From Bradyrhizobium liaoningense (lineage in GTDB: Bacteria > Pseudomonadota > Alphaproteobacteria > Rhizobiales > Xanthobacteraceae), in NCBI RefSeq assembly GCF_018130955.1, contig NZ_JAFCJM010000065.1:1-38810 (forward strand): 38,810 nt of DNA. The letters are read 5' to 3'. Shown here piece after piece: positions 29,758-37,391 of the stretch. The translations under genes and the position numbers were made by a program. How positions within the stretch are numbered: the stretch's first letter is position 1; each line of letters starts with the position of its first letter. Under the pieces are notes generated by a model. It was not told the DNA's origin. It worked only from the letters and a program-made list of their open reading frames with translations, and made no database searches.

Positions 29758-30132
29758 TCAGGTCGACAAAATGCCGAGGCGTCCGAGCGGCGGCGTCTCG
29801 CGGCCGGCGGCTTTTGCGGCGTCGCGCACCAATCGTTCCAGCACGCTGAGGTAGTCGAGGAAGCGGCGGCGGCCGGCCTTGGTGAGGCGGCAGGTGGTGT
29901 GCGGGCGGTTGCCCTCGTAGCCCTTGGTGACGTCGACGAGACCGGCTTCCTGGAGCACGGCGAGATGCCGGCTGAGATTGCCGTCGGTCAATCCGCAGAG
30001 CTGCTTGAGATCGGCAAATGCAAGCCCCTTCGGATGCGCCATCAGCGAGGTCAGCAGCCCGAGCCTCGCCTTCTCATGGATGACGCGGTCGAGCCCTTCA
30101 TAGGAAAACGGCGCGCTGTCAGTCTTCGACAT
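29758..30132 (-). CDS. winged-helix transcriptional regulator (124 aa)
   Basis: Compact ArsR/MarR-like DNA-binding protein: ARLGLLTSLMAHPKGLAFAD, LKQLCGLTDGNLSRHLAVLQ (recognition helix), EAGLVDVTKGYEGNRPHTTC (wing), then a dimerisation helix (RRFLDYLSVLERLVRDA). No metal-binding Cys set of classical ArsR is seen, so it may act as a simple autorepressor or sense its membrane partner. It overlaps the membrane-protein gene by 14 bp and is clearly cotranscribed with it. Proposed to bind CTTTGCAATGCAAAG-type sites in its own promoter and at uppS. Confidence 0.9.
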   Translation of the reverse strand: MSKTDSAPFSYEGLDRVIHEKARLGLLTSLMAHPKGLAFADLKQLCGLTDGNLSRHLAVLQEAGLVDVTKGYEGNRPHTTCRLTKAGRRRFLDYLSVLERLVRDAAKAAGRETPPLGRLGILST

Positions 30133-30736
30133 CGTTATCTCCGGACGCGAAATGCAGAATGGCGGCCATCACGGACTGCCCGACCACGAAGGGCAGGCCC
30201 ATGGTCAAGGGCGAGAGCGTGTGGCTGCGGCTCGCCAGCACCACGACGACAAAGCCCGAGACGAAGTACCAGGCGCCCGCCAGCGCCACCGAGCGCGGCA
30301 GCGAGCGGACGGAGGCGAAGATGCCGAGCGACACCAGGATCTGCCACAGGCCGGGCAGCAGCCAGAGCGTCTCGTCCGCGAACTTCCACATCACCACCGC
30401 CAGCAGCACGCCGGCGGCGCCGGCGGGCAAGAACTGCTCGATGGCCTGGTAGATCATCGCGTCCGCAAGGCCGGAATGATGGCGCTGCGACCGCGCCCGC
30501 ATCTCGATCCAGATGATGATGCCGGACAGCGCGGCCGCGGCCGCCCAGCCGAGGAAGAAGGCGACCGGCTGGCCGGTCGGATCGTCGAGCAACCAGACTT
30601 GCAGGAGCGCAGTGAGCAGCGCCACGGCGCCGGTGGCCACCATCGTCGCCGGCCCGTAGCCGCGAAACGCGGTGCCGGCGGCGATCTGGCTGCGGATCGC
30701 CACGATGTCGGCCAGCGCCTTGTCGAGATCGCGCAT
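30119..30736 (-). CDS. inner-membrane protein of about six helices (205 aa)
   Basis: After a soluble helix (MRDLDKALADIVAIRSQIAA) the protein is strongly hydrophobic, with segments such as ATMVATGAVALLTALLQVWL, AFFLGWAAAAALSGIIIWIE, GAAGVLLAVVMWKFA, LPGLWQILVSLGIFASV, VALAGAWYFVSGFVVVVLAS and FVVGQSVMAAILHFA. No transporter signature. It is the first gene of the operon with the winged-helix regulator, an arrangement common in proteobacteria in which the membrane protein may be the sensor or target. ATG 30736 is favoured over 30742. Confidence 0.85.
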   Translation of the reverse strand: MRDLDKALADIVAIRSQIAAGTAFRGYGPATMVATGAVALLTALLQVWLLDDPTGQPVAFFLGWAAAAALSGIIIWIEMRARSQRHHSGLADAMIYQAIEQFLPAGAAGVLLAVVMWKFADETLWLLPGLWQILVSLGIFASVRSLPRSVALAGAWYFVSGFVVVVLASRSHTLSPLTMGLPFVVGQSVMAAILHFASGDNDVED

Positions 30737-30787
30737 CTGCAAAACGCTTTAACCTCGCTGTACGGCCGCCGCGGCGGCTTCGGCATC

Positions 30788-30825
30788 TACTTTGTAATGC
30801 AAAGTATACAACATTGCAAAGTAAA
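30788..30825 (-). promoter_or_regulatory. operator region upstream of the membrane protein/regulator operon
   Basis: TACTTTGTAATGCAAAGTA (30788-30806) is a 19-bp palindrome with one mismatch. An adjoining half site, ATTGCAAAGTA, lies at 30813-30823. The same sequence core lies at the uppS start, which links the three genes. Sites 50-90 bp before the start codon fit autorepression. Confidence 0.65.
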
Positions 30826-30929
30826 GGCAAGCCGTCCCGTCGGCGCTTTTGCGCGCGGACAACTGCCGGTTGCCTTGACGTTGACCTCACGGATAAGATG
30901 CTGATGCCGTGAAGGTGCCGGGGGTCACA

Positions 30930-32171
30930 ATGCTGAAGTCGTTGATTGTTGGGTGCGTATTGCAGATGGCGCTTGCCGGACTGGCGCATGCGGCGGGACC
31001 ATTCGGATCGATCAATGTCGGCAATTGGATCGGCGGCGCGTTCAGCAATGACGAGACCGGTGCCTTCTCGCACTGCGCGGTGACGGCCCCCTACGCCAAT
31101 GGCGTCATCCTCGTGGTTGCCCAGAATGCTGCGGGCTCATGGCTGCTGAGCTTCGCGAGCCCTGGCTACAAATTCAACAAGGGCGAGAACGCCGCGATCG
31201 ACGTGATCTTCGACGGCCAGGAGCAAGCGCGGCTGTTTGCCACGGCCAATCAACCCAACATGCTCACTTCGATCATGCCGCCGAACGTCGTGCGGTCGTT
31301 TCAGAAGGCGAGCCTGATGGTTGCAACTGCTGGCCGCACCGTCCTGCAATTCCAGCTCACCTCTGCGGCGCCCATCGTCGCTGCGCTCGCCAATTGCGCC
31401 GCGAAGATGAAGGCCGAGGGCCTCGACAAGGCCGGAGATTTCACCAAAGTCGCCGCGAAGCCGGCGGCCAATGACAAGTCAACGCCACCTTCCGGCAAAC
31501 CCGGCAAGACGACCAAATCCAGCGGCACAGGCTTCGTGGTCAGCGCCAACGGCCACATCGTGACCAATCATCATGTGATCGACGGCTGCGTCGGCGACAT
31601 CAAGGGCAATCTCACCGGCGAGGCCGCGACGGTGTTGCGGGTTGTGTCGCGCGACGCGACCAACGACCTCGCGCTGCTCCAGGCTCCGTCGACAACGACG
31701 TTCAAGGATTTCGTCAGGATCCGCGACCGCTCGATCCGCTCCGGCGATTCAATCGTGGCGATCGGGTTTCCCTATCACGGGCTCCTGACTTCCGACTTCA
31801 CGGTGACAACGGGCATCGTGAGCTCGCTCAGCGGCATCTTGAACTACACGCGCCATTTGCAGATCAGTGCCGCGGTTCAGCCCGGCAACAGCGGCGGACC
31901 GCTGTTCGATACATTTGGCCAGCTCGTCGGCGTCGTCGTCGCAAAGCTCGACGCGCGGACGATGATCAAGGCGACGGGGACCATTCCCGAGAACATCAAC
32001 TTTGCGATCAAGACCGGAGCGTTGCGCGATTTCCTCGACAACAGCGTGGTGCCCTACCAGACCGGCGAGCCCAAAAGTGAACTCAAGACCACCGACATCG
32101 CCGGCAACGCGCGGGCCTATACGATGCTGATTACCTGCAACGCTACGGAACAGGCCGACGCGAAGCGGTGA
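30930..32171 (+). CDS. exported trypsin-like serine protease (413 aa)
   Basis: A signal peptide (MLKSLIVGCVLQMALAGLAHA) is followed by an unrecognised ~150-residue domain, a Lys/Pro/Ser-rich linker and a trypsin-like domain. The catalytic triad is visible: His in TNHHVID, Asp in DATNDLALL, Ser in VQPGNSGGPLFD. This is the S1C/DegP-like arrangement without a PDZ domain. It should act in the periplasm on misfolded or specific proteins. ATG 30930 is chosen because it begins the signal peptide; a GTG at 30909 adds 7 residues. Divergent from the regulator operon. Confidence 0.9.
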   Translation: MLKSLIVGCVLQMALAGLAHAAGPFGSINVGNWIGGAFSNDETGAFSHCAVTAPYANGVILVVAQNAAGSWLLSFASPGYKFNKGENAAIDVIFDGQEQARLFATANQPNMLTSIMPPNVVRSFQKASLMVATAGRTVLQFQLTSAAPIVAALANCAAKMKAEGLDKAGDFTKVAAKPAANDKSTPPSGKPGKTTKSSGTGFVVSANGHIVTNHHVIDGCVGDIKGNLTGEAATVLRVVSRDATNDLALLQAPSTTTFKDFVRIRDRSIRSGDSIVAIGFPYHGLLTSDFTVTTGIVSSLSGILNYTRHLQISAAVQPGNSGGPLFDTFGQLVGVVVAKLDARTMIKATGTIPENINFAIKTGALRDFLDNSVVPYQTGEPKSELKTTDIAGNARAYTMLITCNATEQADAKR

Positions 32172-32354
32172 GCAGCGCGTGGAGCAGTACGGCCGCCCAA
32201 CACGCCCGCGTCGGTCCGACCACAGGAAAAAGTTTGGCGAAGACTCGTCGTTCGGGATTAACGCCATCGCGATCGATAGATCACGCCGTATGGGTCCCAG
32301 CCTACGCCGGACGACTCCGAGTATGAGGCGACATCGGTCCCAATAGCGCTCACC

Positions 32355-33092
32355 CTACCCGTGGCAGCACGCCGCCTTGCCCGCCTCCGGCTGATACTGG
32401 TCGCGCAGCCGCACCCAGTCCATCGGATAGGGCAAGCCGTCCTCGTGACGGCCGAGCGGCGTCAGGTCGAGGTATTGATAGGCCGCGTTCATCATGTCGA
32501 GTCCGCGGGCGAAGCAGGAATAGGTGTGGAAGATCGTGCCGGCTTCGTCGCGATAGAACACGCTGATGCCGGGGAGTTCAGGGCCGTAGAACGGCGTAGT
32601 GCCATAATTGTATTTCGGCTCGCCCTTGGCGATCTCTTCGGGCGTGAACGACACTTCGTAGTCGTGGTTGAAGTCGTTGCCGCCGGAGGAGGCCCAGTCA
32701 AACGTCCAGCCCATCCGCCTCTTGAACGCTTCGAGCTTGACGCTAGGTGCCAGCGAGATCGCGACCATGGTGGTGTCGCGCGCGGCCAGGTGCGGCACCA
32801 TGCGCTCGAAACCATCGGCCCAGAACGAGCAGCTCTTGCAGGCCGCGTCCCAGTCCGGGGCGAACATGACGTGCTGGACCACGAGCTGCGGACGTCCCTT
32901 GAAGAGATCGGCGAGCGTCACCTGGCCGTTGGCGCCGTCGAAGACGTAGGCCTTGTCGACCATGACCCAGGGCAACGCGCGGCGCTCCTCGGCGAGGCGC
33001 TCGCGCGCCTGCGAAAGCTCCTTCTCATGCGCGAGGTGCGCTTTGCGGGCTTCGATCCACTGCGCGCGCGAGACGATCTGATGTTGCTGCAT
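32355..33092 (-). CDS. DUF899 thioredoxin-like protein (245 aa)
   Basis: Begins MQQHQIVSRAQWIEARKAHL and continues with LPWVMVDKAYVFDGANGQVT, the thioredoxin-like core APDWDAACKSCSFWADGF with a CKSC pair, and SVFYRDEAGTIFHTYSCFAR. The DUF899 family is widespread with unknown reaction; the Cys pair suggests redox chemistry. The end ACCHG adds two further cysteines. It lies 20 bp downstream of the AHSA1 gene and is probably cotranscribed with the ArsR-AHSA1 pair. Confidence 0.9.
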   Translation of the reverse strand: MQQHQIVSRAQWIEARKAHLAHEKELSQARERLAEERRALPWVMVDKAYVFDGANGQVTLADLFKGRPQLVVQHVMFAPDWDAACKSCSFWADGFERMVPHLAARDTTMVAISLAPSVKLEAFKRRMGWTFDWASSGGNDFNHDYEVSFTPEEIAKGEPKYNYGTTPFYGPELPGISVFYRDEAGTIFHTYSCFARGLDMMNAAYQYLDLTPLGRHEDGLPYPMDWVRLRDQYQPEAGKAACCHG

Positions 33093-33111
33093 GGTGTCCT
33101 CCTCTCGGGGA

Positions 33112-33576
33112 TCAGGCCACGAACGCGTCGAGCTTGTCGAAGAACGAGCTCCAGCCGCGTTGATGGTTGTCGCGTGCAGTCTCGTCGACGAACTGGGCGT
33201 GATGGAAAATCATCAGCGTGCCGCCGCCTTCGGGCTTGAACGAAATCGTCACCAGCGACTCGCGTTCCGGCGTCGAATGCCAGGCCCAGGAGAACACCAG
33301 CCGCTCGTTCGGCACGACTTCACGGTAGATGCCGCCGGCCTCGAAATATTCGCCGTCGTCGCGGACAAAGCTGATCCGGTAGCGTCCGCCGGTGCGGACG
33401 TCGAGTTCGGCCTGCACCGTCGCGGGCTTCATGTTCGGCGGCCCGAACCACTGCGCTAGCTGCTCGGCTTGCGTCCACGCCGCAAAGACCCTTTCCGGCT
33501 TCGCGCGGAGCCGGCGCGTGAGGGTGAGGCTTGGACGTTCGCTTGAGTGAGCTGCGGCTGCTTGGTTGACGGCCAT
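33112..33576 (-). CDS. SRPBCC/AHSA1-family protein (154 aa)
   Basis: Activator-of-Hsp90-homologue-like fold that forms a hydrophobic ligand cavity: LTLTRRLRAKPERVFAAWTQ, AEQLAQWFGPPNM, RTGGRYRISFVRDDGEYFEA, then NERLVFSWAWHSTP and the C-terminal helix GWSSFFDKLDAFV. Ligand unknown. ATG 33576 has AGGAAG upstream and lies 120 bp inside the preceding ArsR gene in another frame. This ArsR-AHSA1-DUF899 set is a common stress-linked unit in soil bacteria. Confidence 0.9.
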   Translation of the reverse strand: MAVNQAAAAHSSERPSLTLTRRLRAKPERVFAAWTQAEQLAQWFGPPNMKPATVQAELDVRTGGRYRISFVRDDGEYFEAGGIYREVVPNERLVFSWAWHSTPERESLVTISFKPEGGGTLMIFHHAQFVDETARDNHQRGWSSFFDKLDAFVA

Positions 33577-33905
33577 GGGTCTTCCTCCACAAAGGCTGCG
33601 AGGCGATCGAGATTGTCGGACCAAAAGCGTGCATAGCGATTGAGCCAGTCCATCGCCTGTTCCATCGGCTGCGCGGTCAGCCGGCAGGCGACCGTGCGCC
33701 CGGTCTTCTCCCGCACGATCAGGCCGGCATCTCGGAGCACGTCGAGATGCTTCATGATCGCCGGCAGCGACATCGGAAACGGCTCCGCCAACTCGCTCAC
33801 CGACAGGCTCTCGCGTTCGCCGAGCCGCGCCAGCAGCGCGCGCCGCGTCGGATCGGACAGCGCGGCAAAGGTGCGGTCCAGCGTTTCGGCTTGATACTTA
33901 ACCAT
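33456..33905 (-). CDS. ArsR-family transcriptional regulator (149 aa)
   Basis: Winged-helix repressor: LDRTFAALSDPTRRALLARL, GERESLSVSELAEPFPMSLP, the recognition helix AIMKHLDVLRDAGLIVREKT and a wing (GRTVACRLT), then an aromatic helix (WLNRYARFWSDNLDRLA). The final ~40 residues are polar and overlap the AHSA1 gene, making it longer than most relatives. No metal-binding Cys. The ATG 33905 sits inside the palindrome AACCATATGGTT, so the protein probably represses its own operon by covering the start. Confidence 0.92.
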   Translation of the reverse strand: MVKYQAETLDRTFAALSDPTRRALLARLGERESLSVSELAEPFPMSLPAIMKHLDVLRDAGLIVREKTGRTVACRLTAQPMEQAMDWLNRYARFWSDNLDRLAAFVEEDPWPSTKQPQLTQANVQASPSRAGSARSRKGSLRRGRKPSS

Positions 33906-33911
33906 ATGGTT
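33900..33911. promoter_or_regulatory. palindromic operator over the arsR-like start codon
   Basis: AACCATATGGTT is a perfect 12-bp palindrome that includes the ATG. Upstream on the minus strand the sequence is A/T-rich (ATACTAA), which could be the -10, so the transcript may start very near the start codon. Confidence 0.5.
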
Positions 33912-34003
33912 TAGTATAAACGCAAAGCCGGACGCGTCAAGCCAGCGCGAGCAGGCGATCCGCTGCACAAACGCGTGATCGCAAGGGCGCGGCGTTCAAA
34001 TGC

Positions 34004-34029
34004 AAAAAGCCCCGCCTCGCGGCGGGGCT
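34004..34029 (-). terminator. intrinsic terminator of the Bug-type gene
   Basis: AGCCCCGCC with GGCGGGGCT, a perfect 9-bp stem with a 4-nt loop, is followed in the transcribed direction by TTTTT. It lies 33 bp after the stop of the gene at 34062. Confidence 0.9.
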
Positions 34030-34061
34030 CCCGATCCTCAATGTCGATTGGCTTTGGGGCC

Positions 34062-35036
34062 CTACTCGACCTTCAGCCCGGCGAACTCGACGACCTTCTT
34101 CCACTTGTCGGTCTCGGCCTTGATCATGTCGCCGAACGCGTCCGGAGTTCCGATCAACGGTTCGCCGCCGAGCTCGACCAGGCGCTTCTTGATCTCGGGC
34201 TCGGCCAGGATCGCATTGACCTCGCTGTTGAGCTTGGCAATGACCTCTTTCGGCGTGTTCTTCGGCGCGCCCATGCCGAACAGCGCGCTCGCTTCATAGC
34301 CGGGGACGGTCTCCGCAACCGTCTGAGTATCGGGCAGCAGCGGCGATCGCTCCGTTGACGTCACGCCGAGCGCACGCAGCGAATTGGAGCGGATGTGCTG
34401 GATGATCGAGGGCATGTTGTCGAAGATCACCTGCACCTGGCCGCCGAGCATATCGGTGATCGCGAGCGCGGCGCCGCGATACGGCACGTGCTGCATCTTG
34501 GCGCCGGTCATTGCCATGAACATCTCGCCGGAGAGATGCACCGAGGTGCCGTTGCCGGAGGACGCCATGTTCACCTTGCCGGGATTGGCCTTCACATAGG
34601 CGATGAACTCGGCGACGGTCTTTGCCGGCACGTCCTTGTTGACCGTCATCACGTTCGGCACGCGGTTGAACGCAGCGATCGGCGCGACGTCGCGAACGAA
34701 ATTGAATTTGAGATTGGCGTACAGCGAGGTGTTGATGTAGTTGGCCGGATTGACCAGCAGGATCGTGTAGCCATCAGGCTCGGCATTGATGACGGACTCA
34801 GTGCCGATGTTGTTGCCGGCGCCGGGCTTGTTCTCGATCACGAATTGCTGTCCGAGCTTTTCCGAGAGCCGCTGGCCGATCAGGCGCGCCAAAATGTCGG
34901 TGGCCCCGCCCGGCGGATAGGGAACCACCCACTTCACCGGCCGCGCCGGATAGTCCGCCGCGATCGCCTTTGACAGCGGGGCGGTTACAAAGGGACCGGC
35001 GGCAAGCAGGCCGAGCGCAGTGCGGCGCGTGATCAT
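34062..35036 (-). CDS. Bug/TctC-family periplasmic solute-binding protein (324 aa)
   Basis: Extracytoplasmic receptor of tripartite tricarboxylate-type transporters. A twin-arginine-like signal (MITRRTALGLLAAGPFVTAP) precedes the family start YPARPVKWVVPYPPGGATDI, the ENKPGAGNNIGTESVINAEP segment and NMASSGNGTSVHLSGEMFMA. Length is typical. The ATG at 35036 has GGGAGAAG upstream. No tctA/tctB membrane genes are adjacent, as is common for the large rhizobial Bug families. The ligand is unknown. Confidence 0.93.
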   Translation of the reverse strand: MITRRTALGLLAAGPFVTAPLSKAIAADYPARPVKWVVPYPPGGATDILARLIGQRLSEKLGQQFVIENKPGAGNNIGTESVINAEPDGYTILLVNPANYINTSLYANLKFNFVRDVAPIAAFNRVPNVMTVNKDVPAKTVAEFIAYVKANPGKVNMASSGNGTSVHLSGEMFMAMTGAKMQHVPYRGAALAITDMLGGQVQVIFDNMPSIIQHIRSNSLRALGVTSTERSPLLPDTQTVAETVPGYEASALFGMGAPKNTPKEVIAKLNSEVNAILAEPEIKKRLVELGGEPLIGTPDAFGDMIKAETDKWKKVVEFAGLKVE

Positions 35037-35146
35037 CTGAAGTCTTCTCCCGAATTGTTGTTCTTGAACGCTGCGTGAGCCGCGTTGTAACAAAGCCCGC
35101 CGCTCGCGAAAAGTGCGCGAAACGCATCGCGACGAAAGGATAAGGC

Positions 35147-35566
35147 ATGCCGGTCAAGGTTCACGCCCTCGATCATCTCGTGATCAACGTCGCCGACGTC
35201 GCACGCAGCGTCGCGTGGTATTGCAAGATCCTCGGCATGGAAGCCAGGGTGTTCGATCCCGGCGGCGGCAAAGCGCCGCGGACATCGCTCTCCTTTGGTA
35301 ACCAGAAGATCAACGTGCGGCCGCGCGATGCCGACAAGGTGGAATGGTTCACTGCAGACCACCAGACCGCCGGCAGCGAGGATCTGTGCTTCCTCACGTC
35401 AGCCACGCCCGATGAGGTGGTGGCGCATCTGACCGCAAATGGCGTCGCCATCGAGGAGGGCCCGGTTCCCAGGCAGGGCGCCCGCGGCACGCTGCGCTCG
35501 GTCTATTGCCGGGATCCCGATGGCAGCCTGATCGAGATTTCGTCGTATGAGGATGGTGGCCGCTAG
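35147..35566 (+). CDS. VOC (glyoxalase-like) family protein (139 aa)
   Basis: MPVKVHALDHLVINVADVAR, SVAWYCKILGMEARVF, LSFGNQKINVRP and the end SVYCRDPDGSLIEISSY show both halves of the fold. The metal-ligand positions His (ALDHL) and Glu (LIEIS) are present, so a metal-dependent lyase or dioxygenase role is possible. Divergent from the Bug gene, about 110 bp away. ATG 35147 follows AAGGATAAGGC. Confidence 0.9.
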   Translation: MPVKVHALDHLVINVADVARSVAWYCKILGMEARVFDPGGGKAPRTSLSFGNQKINVRPRDADKVEWFTADHQTAGSEDLCFLTSATPDEVVAHLTANGVAIEEGPVPRQGARGTLRSVYCRDPDGSLIEISSYEDGGR

Positions 35567-35739
35567 GGGCTCGCTGCCAACCAGACTCTCTATCGTCATG
35601 CCCGGGCTTGACGGACGGAAAGAGCACGCGCCGCAGCGGCATGCTGCGCACGCATTTGATCCGTCCCTGATCCAATGGCAGGAAGACGCAATAATCTGAA
35701 GGTAGCCGCCGCCAAGATGCAGGCTGCACGGGAGGACGC

Positions 35740-37320
35740 ATGCCTATCCATCAAACCGCTCCGGGAATCGTAGGACCTTTTGCCGGGCTCGATGTGCCCT
35801 GGCTCCTCAAGATGCGGGCCGAGGTGCGCCGCGATCATCCGTTCCTGATCTGGGCGCCGTTCGATGCGCCGGCGCGGCGCTGGAGCTACGGCGAATTCCA
35901 CGAGCGGGTCGGCGCGCTGGCTGCGGGCCTTAGCCGACGCGGCGTCAGGCCCGGCGAATATGTGCTCATTCATCTGGATAATTGCATCGAGGCGGTACTG
36001 GCGTGGTTTGCCTGCGTCGAGCTCGGCGCCATCGCCGTCACCACGAACACGCGCTCGGCGCCGGCCGAGATGGAGTATTTTGCGGGCCATTGCGGCGCCG
36101 TCGCCGCGATCACGCAGCCGGCCTATGCGGAGATCATCGCCGCCAATTGCCGCGATCTGCGCTGGATGGCGGTGACCTCGCATGACGCGGGTGCTGCGCC
36201 GGCGAGAGCCGTTGAACGCGGCGAGCGGTTTGAGGCGCTCTTTGCCGACAGTGCCGACCGGCCGCGGCGCGCGACCGATCCGTTCGCGCCTTGCAGCGTG
36301 CAATACACCTCGGGCACGACGTCGCGCCCGAAGGCCGTACTCTGGACCCATGCCAACGCGCTGTGGGGCGCCAAGATCAATGCCGTGCATGAGGATCTGC
36401 ATGCGTTCGACGTGCACCAGACCTATCTGCCGCTGTTCCACACCAACGCCCTCGCCTATTCCATGCTGGCGACGTTGTGGGTCGGCGCGACCTGCTTGAT
36501 CCAGCCGCGCTTTTCCGCAAGCCGCTTCTGGAGTGTCGCGCTGGAGCACGGCTGCACATGGACCTCGACGATCCCGTTCTGCATGAAGGCGCTGCTCGAG
36601 CACGAGATCCCGAAAAACCACAAATTCCGCCTCTGGGGCACGGCGGTGAACGAGCCGCCGCCGTTTGCCGTCTTCGGCGTCAAGATCATCGGCTGGTGGG
36701 GCATGACCGAGACCATCACCCACGGCATCGTCGGCGAGGTCGACCAGCCCAACATGCCGATGTCGATCGGCCGCGCCGCGCAGGAGTATTCCATCCGCAT
36801 CACCGACGATGACGGCCGGCCGACGGAAGCCGGCGGCACCGGCAATCTCCTCATCAAGGGCATCCCCGGCCTGTCGCTGTTCGCCGAATATCTGCACAAC
36901 GAAAAGGCGACGCGCGAGAGTTTTGACGAGCACGGCTATTTCATCACCGGCGACCGCGTCACGCTCTTGGAGAACGGCTTCATCAGGTTCGGCGACCGCG
37001 CCAAGGACATGCTGAAGGTCGGCGCCGAGAACGTCGCGGCCTCCGAGATCGAGCAGGTCGTCATCACCGTGCCCGGCGTGCGCGAGGCCGCCGTGGTCGC
37101 CAAGAAGCATCCGATGCTGGACGAGGTGCCGGTCGTCTTCATCATCCCGCAAGGAGGCGTCGCCGGCGCACCGAAGATTTTGCAGGACAAGGTGATGGCC
37201 GCCTGCCGCGCCGGCCTTGCCGACTTCAAGGTGCCGCGCGAGATTCATCTCGTCGACGACATGCCGCGCTCGACGCTGGAGAAGGTGGCGAAGGCGGAGC
37301 TGCGAAAGATGCTGGAGTAG
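35740..37320 (+). CDS. AMP-forming acyl-CoA ligase (526 aa)
   Basis: ANL-superfamily enzyme that activates a carboxylic acid to its CoA thioester through an acyl-AMP. Motifs: YTSGTTSRPKAVLWTHAN (the usual TSGTTGxPK with Ser replacing Gly), GWWGMTETITHG, ITGDRV, and FIRFGDRAKDMLKVGAENVA near residue 420. The C-terminal lysine motif reads PRSTLEKVAK. Length is standard. AGGACGC precedes ATG 35740. Substrate not deducible; the crotonobetaine/carnitine-CoA ligase-like branch is possible. A strong hairpin follows the stop. Confidence 0.93.
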   Translation: MPIHQTAPGIVGPFAGLDVPWLLKMRAEVRRDHPFLIWAPFDAPARRWSYGEFHERVGALAAGLSRRGVRPGEYVLIHLDNCIEAVLAWFACVELGAIAVTTNTRSAPAEMEYFAGHCGAVAAITQPAYAEIIAANCRDLRWMAVTSHDAGAAPARAVERGERFEALFADSADRPRRATDPFAPCSVQYTSGTTSRPKAVLWTHANALWGAKINAVHEDLHAFDVHQTYLPLFHTNALAYSMLATLWVGATCLIQPRFSASRFWSVALEHGCTWTSTIPFCMKALLEHEIPKNHKFRLWGTAVNEPPPFAVFGVKIIGWWGMTETITHGIVGEVDQPNMPMSIGRAAQEYSIRITDDDGRPTEAGGTGNLLIKGIPGLSLFAEYLHNEKATRESFDEHGYFITGDRVTLLENGFIRFGDRAKDMLKVGAENVAASEIEQVVITVPGVREAAVVAKKHPMLDEVPVVFIIPQGGVAGAPKILQDKVMAACRAGLADFKVPREIHLVDDMPRSTLEKVAKAELRKMLE

Positions 37321-37358
37321 CTTGTAGCTGGTCTTCGTGGGCGATCTGCCTCCCCGAC

Positions 37359-37384
37359 GTCGTCCTGGCTTTCGCCAGGACGAC
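37359..37384. terminator. bidirectional hairpin between convergent genes
   Basis: GTCGTCCTGGC with GCCAGGACGAC, an 11-bp perfect stem with loop TTTC, lies between the ligase and HD-GYP genes. No T-run follows, so it may act as a two-way terminator or be one of the repeated palindromes common in Bradyrhizobium genomes. Confidence 0.7.
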
Positions 37385-37391
37385 ACCGAGT

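Noticed and set aside
35590..35700. CGTCATGCCCGGGCTTG-type sequence resembling repeated palindromes of Bradyrhizobium
   Set aside because: Only a partial motif is present, without the matching arm, so it is not called as a repeat.
35596..37386. 596-aa minus-strand open frame opposite the acyl-CoA ligase
   Set aside because: Composition (Arg/His/Asp/Gly-rich, no domain) is that of a high-GC antisense shadow; the plus strand has all ligase motifs.
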